From: Alphaproteobacteria bacterium
Lineage (GTDB): Bacteria > Pseudomonadota > Alphaproteobacteria > UBA8366 > Aestuariispiraceae
Assembly (NCBI GenBank): GCA_030065235.1
Contig: JASJDC010000013.1
Location: 88,755 to 152,754, forward strand
Reading direction: 5' to 3'
DNA: 64,000 nucleotides
The position numbers were made by a program, and so were the translations under genes. This document shows positions 8,836 to 20,235 of the stretch, one piece after another. The notes beneath the pieces are model-generated. The model ran no database searches. It saw only the letters and a list, made by a program, of their open reading frames with translations, and was not told the origin of the DNA. Positions within the stretch are counted from its first letter, which is position 1, and every line of letters begins with the position of its first letter.

Positions 8836-10469
8836 GCAGCCGGTCCTTTCTCCCGATCCCGCAATGCGAATTTCTGAATCTTGCCCGTCGCCGTCTTCGG
8901 CAAGGGGCCGAACGTTACCTTGGTCGGCGCTTTGAAATGCGCCATATGATCCCGGCAATAGTCGATGATCGTTTGGGCCGCCACTTGGCCTTCCGAATCC
9001 GGTTTCAGCGTGACATAGGCCGACGGCGTCTCGCCCCATTTCTCGTGTGGCGCGGCGACCACCGCCGCCTCCATCACGTCGGGATGTTTGTAGAGCACCT
9101 CCTCGATCTCCAGGGACGAAACATTCTCGCCGCCGGTGATGATAATGTCCTTCGACCGATCCTTGATCTCTATATAACCGTCCGGGTGCATCACGCCGAG
9201 ATCGCCGGTATGCAGCCAGCCGCCCTGGAAAGCCGCGTCGGTAGCGTCCGGGTTCTTCAGGTAGCCGCGCATGACCGTGTTGCCGCGCAAGACCAGCTCG
9301 CCGATCGTCTCGCCATCGGCCGGTGTGTCGGCCATCGTCTCGGGATCGACGATCCGCTGCCCCTCCAAGGTCACCATATTGACGCCCTGGCGCGCGGCTT
9401 TGCCGGCGCGGCCCTCCAGATCGAGCGCGTCCCATGCGTCCTGCCAGGCGCAGATCGTACTGGGCCCGTAACATTCGGTCATGCCGTAGAGATGGGTGAC
9501 GTGGAATCCCATCCGCTCCATCCCGGCGATTACCGCAGACGGCGGCGCCGCGCCGCCGGTCGCGCATTCGACGGTCTGCGGGAAGTCGCAGATCACATCC
9601 TTCGGCGCGTTGATCAGCATCGTGAGGACAATCGGCGCGCCACACATATGGGTCACGCCATGATCGCGGATCATCGGAAAGATCAGGGCCGGATCTACCT
9701 TGCGCAGACAGACATGCGTCCCGCCGACCGCGGTCACAGCCCAAGTGTAGCACCAGCCGTTGCAGTGAAACATCGGCAGGGTCCAGAGATAGACCGCCTG
9801 CGGCGACAAGCCGAAATCGATGACATTGCCCAGCGCGTTCAAATAGGCCCCGCGATGGTGATAAACGACGCCCTTCGGATTGCCGGTGGTGCCGGAGGTG
9901 TAATTCAAAGCGATGGCGCGCCACTCGTCATCCACCGCTTCCCAGGCGAAGTCGGCGTCGCCTTCGGCGAGGAATTGCTCGTATTCCACCGCGCCGATCA
10001 GTTCCCCGCCATCGGCGAGAGCGTCGTCGATATCCACCACCGGCGGCGGCGCATCCATCGCCGCCAGCGCCTCTTTCATCACCGGGTTCAGGTCGCGGTC
10101 GGAGATCACAAGCTTGGATTCGCCGTGCTCCAAAATGAACCGGACCGTGGGCGCGTCGAGCCTTGTGTTGATGCTGTTCAAGACCGCGCCGATCAGCGGG
10201 ACCGCGTAGTGCGCTTCCAGCATCGCGGGCACATTCGGCGCGAACAGAGAGACGGTGTCTCCCTTGCCAATCCCACGCTTCACCAAAGCGGAGGCGAATT
10301 GCGAGACTCGGCGATGGAAATTCGCATAGGTGATCCGCCGCTCGCCATGGACTACCGCGACCTTGTCGGGATAGACGGTCGCGGCGCGTTTCAGGAAACT
10401 GATCGGCGACAAGGCCGTGTGGTTGGCTGCGTTCTTGTCCAACCCCTGATCATAGATCGATCCGCTCAC
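8832..10469 (-). CDS. AMP-forming acyl-CoA synthetase
   Basis: The product is a 545-residue ANL-superfamily acyl-CoA ligase. Motifs are the P-loop YTSGTTGNPKG, MPMFHCNGW-type substrate pocket segment (LPMFHCNGWCY), the hinge region GYIEIKDRSKD and the C-terminal catalytic Lys in TATGKIQKF. The GTG at 10469 is chosen because AGGAGGAGGG lies 5 nt upstream, the strongest ribosome-binding site in this region; the 44 upstream codons look non-coding. It resembles AAE-type and DmdB/LvaE-type short- to medium-chain ligases. As first gene of the lva-like operon it would activate the carboxylic acid substrate. It diverges from the DsbA-family gene. Confidence 0.87.
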   Translation of the reverse strand: MSGSIYDQGLDKNAANHTALSPISFLKRAATVYPDKVAVVHGERRITYANFHRRVSQFASALVKRGIGKGDTVSLFAPNVPAMLEAHYAVPLIGAVLNSINTRLDAPTVRFILEHGESKLVISDRDLNPVMKEALAAMDAPPPVVDIDDALADGGELIGAVEYEQFLAEGDADFAWEAVDDEWRAIALNYTSGTTGNPKGVVYHHRGAYLNALGNVIDFGLSPQAVYLWTLPMFHCNGWCYTWAVTAVGGTHVCLRKVDPALIFPMIRDHGVTHMCGAPIVLTMLINAPKDVICDFPQTVECATGGAAPPSAVIAGMERMGFHVTHLYGMTECYGPSTICAWQDAWDALDLEGRAGKAARQGVNMVTLEGQRIVDPETMADTPADGETIGELVLRGNTVMRGYLKNPDATDAAFQGGWLHTGDLGVMHPDGYIEIKDRSKDIIITGGENVSSLEIEEVLYKHPDVMEAAVVAAPHEKWGETPSAYVTLKPDSEGQVAAQTIIDYCRDHMAHFKAPTKVTFGPLPKTATGKIQKFALRDREKGPAA

Positions 10470-10535
10470 ACCGACCCTCCTCCTGGCGCGCCGGCGGCCG
10501 GTTATGTCGGCCCCGACCCGCTCTGGCGCTGCAAA

Positions 10536-10563
10536 TTGCGCAAGACACACGTTTCTATATGCT
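10536..10563 (+). promoter_or_regulatory. Possible sigma-70 promoter of the DsbA-family gene
   Basis: TTGCGC at 10536-10541 and TATGCT at 10558-10563 are separated by 16 nt, in the 144-bp divergent spacer before the thioredoxin-fold gene. This is a match by eye only. Confidence 0.3.
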
Positions 10564-10613
10564 AGGCGACAGCATGCAACGCCTTCCTGGCGATCCTTCA
10601 CAATGGCGCGCTC

Positions 10614-11276
10614 ATGAATATCGATGTCTTTTCCGATCCGATCTGCCCTTGGTGCTTCATTGGCAAAAAGCGCCTGCAGGACGCGCTCGCCCTCAGGCCC
10701 GATCTAGCGGTCACGATCCGCTGGCGCGCCTTCCAGCTCAATCCCGACATGCCTGAAGAAGGCATGGACCGGCAAACCTACCTGACCGTCAAATTCGGCG
10801 GCGAAGAGCGGGCGAAGCAGGTTTATGGCCGGATCGAGCAAGTCGGCGCCCAGGTCGGGATCGATTTCCGCTTTGACCGGATCGCCCGCACGCCGAACAC
10901 CATCGCCGCCCATCGGCTGATCCGATTCGCGCAACGCTCGGACTACGACAAGGGCGATGCGGTCACCAATGCTTTGTTCGACGCCTATTTCCTCGATGGC
11001 GAATCGATCGGCGAGCAGGAAACCTTGCTCAAGATCGGCGAGGCGGCCGGGCTCGACCGCGCCGCCATGCAGGCCTATTTCGACAGTGACGAAGATGTCG
11101 ACGAAATCCTGGCGGAAGACAGCTACGCGCGCCGGCTCGGCATCGGCGGCGTGCCCTGCTTCATCGTGGATGGAAAGTACGCGCTGTCCGGCGCGCAAGA
11201 GCCAGAGACCTTCCTGCCGCTTTTCGACATGGCGCTTCAGGAAGCGTCAGCGGAACCGGCGACGCCCGCCGAATAG
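10614..11276 (+). CDS. DsbA-family (FrnE-like) thiol oxidoreductase
   Basis: The product is a 220-residue DsbA/FrnE/HCCA-isomerase-like protein. The active-site CPWC is in DPICPWCFIGKKRL near residue 10, and the cis-Pro loop is GVPCFIVDG. There is no signal peptide, so it acts in the cytoplasm, as FrnE proteins do. It has the all-helical insertion expected for DsbA folds, and the length is normal. Likely roles are disulfide exchange in oxidative stress or glutathione-linked chemistry. The CxxC favours redox activity over HCCA isomerase, which has Ser there. It is divergent from the acyl-CoA synthetase operon. Confidence 0.88.
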   Translation: MNIDVFSDPICPWCFIGKKRLQDALALRPDLAVTIRWRAFQLNPDMPEEGMDRQTYLTVKFGGEERAKQVYGRIEQVGAQVGIDFRFDRIARTPNTIAAHRLIRFAQRSDYDKGDAVTNALFDAYFLDGESIGEQETLLKIGEAAGLDRAAMQAYFDSDEDVDEILAEDSYARRLGIGGVPCFIVDGKYALSGAQEPETFLPLFDMALQEASAEPATPAE

Positions 11277-11345
11277 GCACGCGCCAAGATATCGGAACGG
11301 AAGGCAAGCAGCCTTTGTCTGTAGACCACCAGCATGCCTTGAACC

Positions 11346-11413
11346 GTCATGCCGGCCCCCGAGCCGGCATCCAGCAGGCTGAACCATGGGCCCCGGATCA
11401 AGTCCGGGGCGAC
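11346..11413. repeat. Dispersed alphaproteobacterial palindromic intergenic repeat
   Basis: Two GC-rich hairpins lie in tandem between the convergent DsbA-family and mfd genes. The first has ATGCCGGC (11349-11356) pairing with GCCGGCAT (11363-11370). The second has GCCCCGGA (11390-11397) pairing with TCCGGGGC (11403-11410) around TCAAG. The combination GTCATGCCGGC...CCCCGGATCAAGTCCGGGG is a familiar dispersed element of many alphaproteobacteria, often mis-annotated as a small ORF containing APDLIRGP. Here it could also act as a bidirectional terminator. Confidence 0.75.
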
Positions 11414-11488
11414 GCAGTTTCCATAACCGAAGCGCCGCCTCCCAAACCGCATGCCTCGGTTGATCCTTCAGGCGCGAAACAGACGACG

Positions 11489-14986
<3,498 letters not shown>

Positions 14987-15005
14987 CGGCGCGCCGCGGC
15001 CTCGT

Positions 15006-15317
15006 TCAGCCGGCGCGGTCGCGGATGAAGCCGCGCAAGCGCTCGATCAATGTGGCGTCCAACTCCGGCCAGGGCGCCGCGTCCCGAGTCAGGATCGCAT
15101 ACATCTCCTGGTCGGGGACGCTCAGCAACAGCTCGAACGCATCGAGTTCTGTCTTCGACATGTCCGCCAAATGCGCATCGGCGAAGCCGCCTATCAGGAT
15201 GTCCATCTCGCGGATGCCGCGATGCCAGGCGCGAAAGCGCAGCCGCTTCACCCGAATCTCATGCGCATTGCTGCTGGGATTGTCATTCACGGGCGCTCGG
15301 GTCTCATTTCCGGTCAA
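15006..15317 (-). CDS. sdhE: Succinate dehydrogenase assembly factor SdhE (FAD assembly factor)
   Basis: The product is a protein of about 103 residues with the SdhE signature RGIREMDILIGGF near residues 34-46. The RGxxE motif is needed for covalent FAD attachment to SdhA. The family is usually 85-100 residues and this fits. The start is uncertain: a TTG at 15317 with AGAGAG about 7 nt upstream is used, and a GTG at 15290 (VNDNPSSN) is an alternative. It lies directly upstream of mfd and is divergent from recG, the conserved alphaproteobacterial order. Confidence 0.93.
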   Translation of the reverse strand: MTGNETRAPVNDNPSSNAHEIRVKRLRFRAWHRGIREMDILIGGFADAHLADMSKTELDAFELLLSVPDQEMYAILTRDAAPWPELDATLIERLRGFIRDRAG

Positions 15318-15537
15318 AACAGTCTCTCTTTCGCTGCACGGGGTCGGGCTGTAGAGAAGCCGCGCGGGATTGCGCCCGATCGTTGGCGCGTGTGCCTACA
15401 GCGCGCGGCCCCGAGGCTCAAGCCGCCGCAGCGCCGCGCCCGCCATTCCCCGCATGACATAGCGACGCGGACCGGGAATACTCATGGGAGTACGATGCCC
15501 GTTTGTTCCGACCGCCCTTTGCCGTCCGAGTTCCGCC

Positions 15538-17622
15538 GTGCGCCCTGAGACGCTCTTCGGCCTCTTCGCCCCCATGCAGTCGCTGCCCGGCATCGGGCCG
15601 CGTTTGGCTAAGCTGTTGGAGAAAAGCTGCGGCGCGCATGTGGTCGATCTAATCTGGCGTCTGCCGCGCGAGGTCGTGGATCGGCGGTTCCGTCCGAAGA
15701 TCGTCGACGCGCCGGACGGCAAGATCGCGACCCTGGCGGTGACGGTGGACAAACACGATGCGCCTTCGGATCGCAAACGGCCTTATCGAATCACGGCGCA
15801 TGACGAGACCGGCTTCTTGACCCTGGTCTTTTTCAACGCCGACAAGCGCTATTTGATGCGGGAACTCCCCATCGGCGAGGCCCGGCTGGTCAGCGGCCGG
15901 GTCGAATATTACCGCGACCAGCGGCAAATGGCGCACCCAGACTTCATCACACCGGTCGACCGGCCGGAGGCGATACCCGCGATTGAGCCGGTCTATCCGC
16001 TGACCGCCGGGCTGACCCCGAAGGTGATGACCAAGGCGATCCGCGCGGCGCTGGACCGGGCGCCCGATCTGCCGGAATGGCAGGACCCGGCTTTCCTGAA
16101 AGCGCGCGGCTGGCCGGCTTGGCGCGAGGCCCTGCTCCAAGCGCACGCGCCCGACGGTCCGGCGGCGCTGGAGCCCGCCGCCACCGCGCGCCAACGGCTC
16201 GCTTTCGACGAGTTGCTGGCCAGCCAATTGGCTCTGGCGATCGTCCGCGCTTCCGCCAAACGCGCGCCCGGCCAGAGCATTGAGGGCGACGGGCGCCTGT
16301 GTGAGTCGGTTCTGCGGGCGCTGCCCTTCGCGCTGACAGGGAGTCAGACAGCGGCGCTGAGCGAGATCCGGGCGGACATGGCCGAGCCGGCGCGTATGCT
16401 GCGCCTGCTGCAAGGCGATGTCGGCAGCGGCAAGACTGTCGTCGCACTGCTCACCATGCTGACCGCGGTCGAAGCGGGCGGACAGGCGGCGCTTCTGGCC
16501 CCGACGGAGATTCTGTCGCGGCAGCATCTCGAGACCATCGCGCCCCTCGCTGAGGCGGCCGGGGTTTCCGTCGCGATGCTCACCGGCCGCGACAAGGGGA
16601 AAGCGCGCGCCGATCTGCTGGATCGACTGGGCTCGGGCGAGATCGATATCCTGATCGGCACGCATGCGATTTTTCAGCAGAGCGTCGACTTTAAGAATCT
16701 GATGGTCGCGGTGGTCGACGAACAACATCGGTTCGGCGTGCATCAGCGCCTGGCCCTAGCGAACAAAGGCAGAGGCGTCGATCTGTTGGTGATGACGGCG
16801 ACGCCGATCCCGCGCACCCTGATGCTCAGCGCCTATGGCGATCTCGATGTCTCGCGCCTGACCGACAAGCCGCCAGGCCGAAAACCGATCGACACGCGCC
16901 TGATTGGGAACGACCGGCTGGAGGAGGTTATCGCCGGCGTCGGTCGCGCCGCGCAATCGGGCGCGCAGGTCTATTGGGTCTCCCCGCTGGTCGAAGAAAG
17001 CGAGGCTCTGGATCTGGCCGCCGCTGAGGAGCGCGCCGCGCATCTGACCCATCGTTTCGGCGAAGACGCGGTCGCCCTGGTGCATGGCAGGATGAAAGCG
17101 GCGGAGAAAGACGCCGCAATGGCGCGCTTCGCCGAAGGCGGCGCGCAGATCCTGGTGGCGACGACGGTGATCGAAGTTGGCGTCGATGTGCCGAACGCGA
17201 CGATCATGGTGATCGAGCATGCCGAAAGGTTCGGACTCGCCCAGCTTCACCAGCTGCGCGGACGGATCGGGCGCGGCGAAAAGCCCTCGACCTGCCTGTT
17301 GGTTTATGGCGGTCGTCTCGGTCAGGCGGCGGAACGGCGGCTGCGGATGATGCGCGAGACCGAGGACGGCTTCCGTATCGCCGAGGAGGATCTGCGGCTA
17401 CGCGGCGCCGGCGAGTTGCTGGGCGTCCGGCAAAGCGGATTGCCGGTCTTCAAGCTCGCCGATCTGGCGCAGCATGGCGACCTGTTGGCGGCGGCGCGGG
17501 ATGATGCGCGCTTGATCCTTGAACGCGACCCGGCGCTTCAAAGCGCACGCGGGGCGGCGCTTCGCGTTCTGTTGTATCTGTTCGAGCGCGACGCGGTGGT
17601 CTCAACCCTGCGCAGCGGTTGA
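15538..17622 (+). CDS. recG: ATP-dependent DNA helicase RecG
   Basis: The product is a 694-residue branch-migration helicase that rewinds stalled forks and R-loops. It has an N-terminal wedge/OB domain (about residues 50-160), Walker A GDVGSGKTV, DEQHRFGV as motif II, TATPIPRTL, and the TRG motif region LHQLRGRIGRG. The GTG at 15538 is chosen because it gives the usual alphaproteobacterial N-terminus (xRPETLFGLFAPMQSLPGIGP); the ATG at 15484 adds 18 unlikely residues. It is divergent from sdhE with about 220 bp between the starts, room for two promoters. Confidence 0.97.
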   Translation: MRPETLFGLFAPMQSLPGIGPRLAKLLEKSCGAHVVDLIWRLPREVVDRRFRPKIVDAPDGKIATLAVTVDKHDAPSDRKRPYRITAHDETGFLTLVFFNADKRYLMRELPIGEARLVSGRVEYYRDQRQMAHPDFITPVDRPEAIPAIEPVYPLTAGLTPKVMTKAIRAALDRAPDLPEWQDPAFLKARGWPAWREALLQAHAPDGPAALEPAATARQRLAFDELLASQLALAIVRASAKRAPGQSIEGDGRLCESVLRALPFALTGSQTAALSEIRADMAEPARMLRLLQGDVGSGKTVVALLTMLTAVEAGGQAALLAPTEILSRQHLETIAPLAEAAGVSVAMLTGRDKGKARADLLDRLGSGEIDILIGTHAIFQQSVDFKNLMVAVVDEQHRFGVHQRLALANKGRGVDLLVMTATPIPRTLMLSAYGDLDVSRLTDKPPGRKPIDTRLIGNDRLEEVIAGVGRAAQSGAQVYWVSPLVEESEALDLAAAEERAAHLTHRFGEDAVALVHGRMKAAEKDAAMARFAEGGAQILVATTVIEVGVDVPNATIMVIEHAERFGLAQLHQLRGRIGRGEKPSTCLLVYGGRLGQAAERRLRMMRETEDGFRIAEEDLRLRGAGELLGVRQSGLPVFKLADLAQHGDLLAAARDDARLILERDPALQSARGAALRVLLYLFERDAVVSTLRSG

Positions 17623-17680
17623 TCCCGCTCCTATTCCGCCTCTGACAAAACCGCCAGCTTGATGAACCCGTAAGCGCCGA

Positions 17681-18406
17681 TCAGGCGTCCTCGGCTTGTC
17701 CTGACAGAAGCTTTCGGCGGCCGGCCTCATCGACCGTGATTGGCTCCGGCGCAGCGCCCCGCGCGCCTTCGACCTGACCGTTGGCGGCGCCCGGCGTCAC
17801 GATGCCGGCCGAAATCACCATCTTGATCGCCTCCTCCACCGGCATGCCCAACGGCACCGTGTCCTCCTTTGGAACGAACAGCAAAAAGCCTGAGGTCGGG
17901 TTCGGCGTGGTCGGCAGGAACACGTTGACATGCGTCCCCGGAAGTCTGCCGGCGACCTCACCCTTCGTGTCGCTGGTGACGAAGGCGACGGCCCAAAGAC
18001 CGCGCCGGGGGTATTCAACCAAGACCGCCTGGCGAAAGGCGTCGTTGTTGCTGTGCAGCACAGTCTCGAGGATCTGTTTGGTACCGCCATAGATGCTACG
18101 CACGAAGGGCATCGTGTTCAAAAACGACTCCCAGACGCGGATGACCCAACGGCCGGCCAAGCCCGCCGTGAGCGCGCCGACGAGGGTGATGAAGACCAAC
18201 AGGATAACAATGCCGAGGCCAGGCAGGCCGATATCAAGCCCGACATGCTCCCGCATATAGGTGTCCGGGTTATACTCAGCCGGCACCAGGGGCACGATCT
18301 TGGCGTCCACGAACTCAATGATCCAGAAGGCGACCGTCACCGTGATGAAAATCGGCGCTGTCACCAGCAATCCGGCGAAGAAATAAGCGCGAAGTCGGGC
18401 GATCAA
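17681..18406 (-). CDS. DUF502 family membrane protein
   Basis: The product is a 241-residue inner-membrane protein of the DUF502 family. It has two transmembrane segments (about residues 8-30 and 65-90) and then a soluble domain with FVRSIYGGTKQI and PNPTSGFLLFVP. The family is widespread and uncharacterised in most bacteria. The TTG at 18406 has AGGAG 8 nt upstream, so this rare start is well supported. It converges on recG with 58 bp between. Confidence 0.9.
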   Translation of the reverse strand: MIARLRAYFFAGLLVTAPIFITVTVAFWIIEFVDAKIVPLVPAEYNPDTYMREHVGLDIGLPGLGIVILLVFITLVGALTAGLAGRWVIRVWESFLNTMPFVRSIYGGTKQILETVLHSNNDAFRQAVLVEYPRRGLWAVAFVTSDTKGEVAGRLPGTHVNVFLPTTPNPTSGFLLFVPKEDTVPLGMPVEEAIKMVISAGIVTPGAANGQVEGARGAAPEPITVDEAGRRKLLSGQAEDA

Positions 18407-18623
18407 GGAAACGCTCCTCTGGAAAACGACGGACCTAGGCGCGCGGCGTCCACAAGGTTCTCAGATGCGCGCGAAGATCAACATAATCCGACAGAGTACA
18501 GGTCGGACGCCGCACTGCACAATAGCGCCGCCACGGATCGGCGGAACCCTATCGCCAAGCCCATGCCGCTGGTCTAGTGTTCCCGGAACCACATCGTTTT
18601 CAAGCCAATAGGAGACTATTCCC

Positions 18624-19322
18624 GTGCCCGATGCGGAAGGCCGAACCCTTGCCGGAATCGCCTTGTTTCATGGTCTGGAACCGAGCCGGCTGCAAAAGGT
18701 GGAAGACCGCTGTCGCTGGCACATGTTTCACAAGGATGACCAAATCATCGACCGCGAGGATGACACAAGCGATGTGTATTTCATCGTCTCCGGCACGGTT
18801 CGGGTGGTCAATTATTCACTTTCAGGGCGCGAAGTCACATTTGACGATATCCGCGCCGGCAGCTTCTTCGGCGAACTGGCGGCGCTCGACGGGCGTCCTC
18901 GGTCGGCCAATGTCGTTTCGCTTGGCGTCACCGTGGCGGCGACGATGAACCCGGCCGCATTTCTGGACATGCTGGCGGAAAACCCAGATGTCTGTCTGCG
19001 GCTGATGCGGCGCTTGGCGCAGGTCGTGCGGGTTTCGACCGAGCGGATCATGGATCTCAGCACGCTGGGCGCCAACAACCGGGTCTACGCCGAAATCCTG
19101 AGACTCGCGCAGGATACCGCGAAAGAAGACAGCACCGCGGTCATCGAACCGATCCCGATACATGGCGATATCGCCAGCCGAGTGAGCACGACCCGGGAAA
19201 CGGTCGCACGGGTGTTTGGCGACCTGACCAAGAAGGAACTGATCGAGCGCAAAGGACAACGCCTGCTGGTGCGCGATGTCGGACGGCTGGAGCATATGGT
19301 TCACCAATTCAAGGGCGATTGA
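18624..19322 (+). CDS. Crp/Fnr family transcriptional regulator
   Basis: The product is a 232-residue protein with an N-terminal cyclic-nucleotide-binding-like beta barrel (about 20-130; GSFFGELAALDGRPRSA is a cNMP-phosphate-cassette-like loop) and a C-terminal winged helix (about 160-225; SRVSTTRETVARVF is the recognition helix region). No N-terminal Cys cluster is present, so it is Crp-like rather than an FeS Fnr. The phosphate-cassette GELAxxxxxPRSA suggests a cyclic nucleotide could bind. It starts at a GTG with GGAG 9 nt upstream. The next gene follows 4 bp after its stop. Confidence 0.9.
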   Translation: MPDAEGRTLAGIALFHGLEPSRLQKVEDRCRWHMFHKDDQIIDREDDTSDVYFIVSGTVRVVNYSLSGREVTFDDIRAGSFFGELAALDGRPRSANVVSLGVTVAATMNPAAFLDMLAENPDVCLRLMRRLAQVVRVSTERIMDLSTLGANNRVYAEILRLAQDTAKEDSTAVIEPIPIHGDIASRVSTTRETVARVFGDLTKKELIERKGQRLLVRDVGRLEHMVHQFKGD

Positions 19323-19326
19323 TCGC

Positions 19327-19920
19327 ATGGTTCTGGACAGAAGATCCCAACGCCTGCTTGGGATTGCGGCCTCCCTCATTATGCTCTTCCAAACCGGGTT
19401 GGCGGCGGCGGAAGGCGACGCCCGTGTGCTGACAAAGTCTTTTGTCGCGCTCTCTGACAGCGCGACGCTCAGCCTTTCTCAGTTGAGCGACAGCGAGCTC
19501 AATCGTCGCATTTTGCCTATCCTGGTCGATGAGTTGGAATTCCTCGATCGGGCGGCCCCCGACGATGGCCTCGCCGATCTGGAACTGCGCTACGACCTGA
19601 TCGAAATCGGCGAGACAGGGCCGCGCGACAACCGGATCCTAACGCTGCAGGGAACCGTCAACGAGGACGCGGACGCGAATCTCAAACTGTGGTCCAGCGG
19701 CGGCGGCAGTTCTCTGTTCCAAGGCCGCACTCGAGATTTCGCCTTCTCCCGCGGTTACCGTTTGAGCGCCGAGATCCGCCAGGGTCCAACCCTGGTCTGG
19801 CAGGGCTATGTCGAGGCGGCGGCGCCCAGAGGCGACGCGATCGAGGTGTTGAGCCCAATGGTCCAGGTCTTGTTGGGCCGGATGGAAAGCACCGTCGACG
19901 AGATTGTCCGCCTCTTTTGA
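19327..19920 (+). CDS. Secreted hypothetical protein
   Basis: The product is a 197-residue protein with an N-terminal signal peptide (basic MVLDRRSQR, hydrophobic stretch to about residue 25, AxA-like AAA before EGDA). This predicts a periplasmic protein. I recognise no family. The ATG at 19327 is 4 bp after the Crp/Fnr gene stop, so the pair probably forms an operon. An in-frame ATG at 19276 would overlap the regulator and lacks a signal-like start. Confidence 0.7.
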   Translation: MVLDRRSQRLLGIAASLIMLFQTGLAAAEGDARVLTKSFVALSDSATLSLSQLSDSELNRRILPILVDELEFLDRAAPDDGLADLELRYDLIEIGETGPRDNRILTLQGTVNEDADANLKLWSSGGGSSLFQGRTRDFAFSRGYRLSAEIRQGPTLVWQGYVEAAAPRGDAIEVLSPMVQVLLGRMESTVDEIVRLF

Positions 19921-20118
19921 TTGGGTTTGCGCCGAAGTCTCGGCCTCCAAGCGTCGGATTGATGCGCAAGCCCGTCGAAAGCGGGACTGGGACGCTTTAG
20001 GGCGTTGACCCGCGCTGCGGGCGTCCTTATGTTCCCGCGCGTTCCGAAGGCGGCCTGCCTGAGGAACCGATCTGGCGGCGGTCCGACCCTTTCATTTCGG
20101 AGAAAACGCGACGCCATC

Positions 20119-20194
20119 GGGTGCTTAGCTCAGTCGGTAGAGCAACTGACTTTTAATCAGTAGGTCACAGGTTCGATCCCTGTAGCACCCACCA
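20119..20194 (+). tRNA. tRNA-Lys(UUU)
   Basis: The gene is 76 nt with an encoded CCA. The acceptor stem pairs GGGTGCT with AGCACCC. The D-arm contains AGCTCAGTCGGTAGAG. The anticodon stem-loop is ACTGA-CTTTTAA-TCAGT with anticodon TTT at 20152-20154, and the T-arm contains GGTTCGATCC. All cloverleaf features are present. It lies in a 315-bp spacer before the aldo-keto reductase fusion gene; the preceding 198 bp contain a small CCCGC-GCT-GCGGG hairpin and nothing else I can name. Confidence 0.97.
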
Positions 20195-20235
20195 TCTCCC
20201 GGCCCCGCGCCGTTCGCAAACAAGGGGCCCTCGCC

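Noticed and set aside
8937..10565. Plus-strand open frame of 542 codons
   Set aside because: It is antisense to the acyl-CoA synthetase gene and has shadow-frame composition with no motifs.
11237..11452. Small minus-strand ORF containing APDLIRGPWFSLLDAGSG
   Set aside because: This is the translated dispersed palindromic repeat, a well-known false ORF in alphaproteobacteria.
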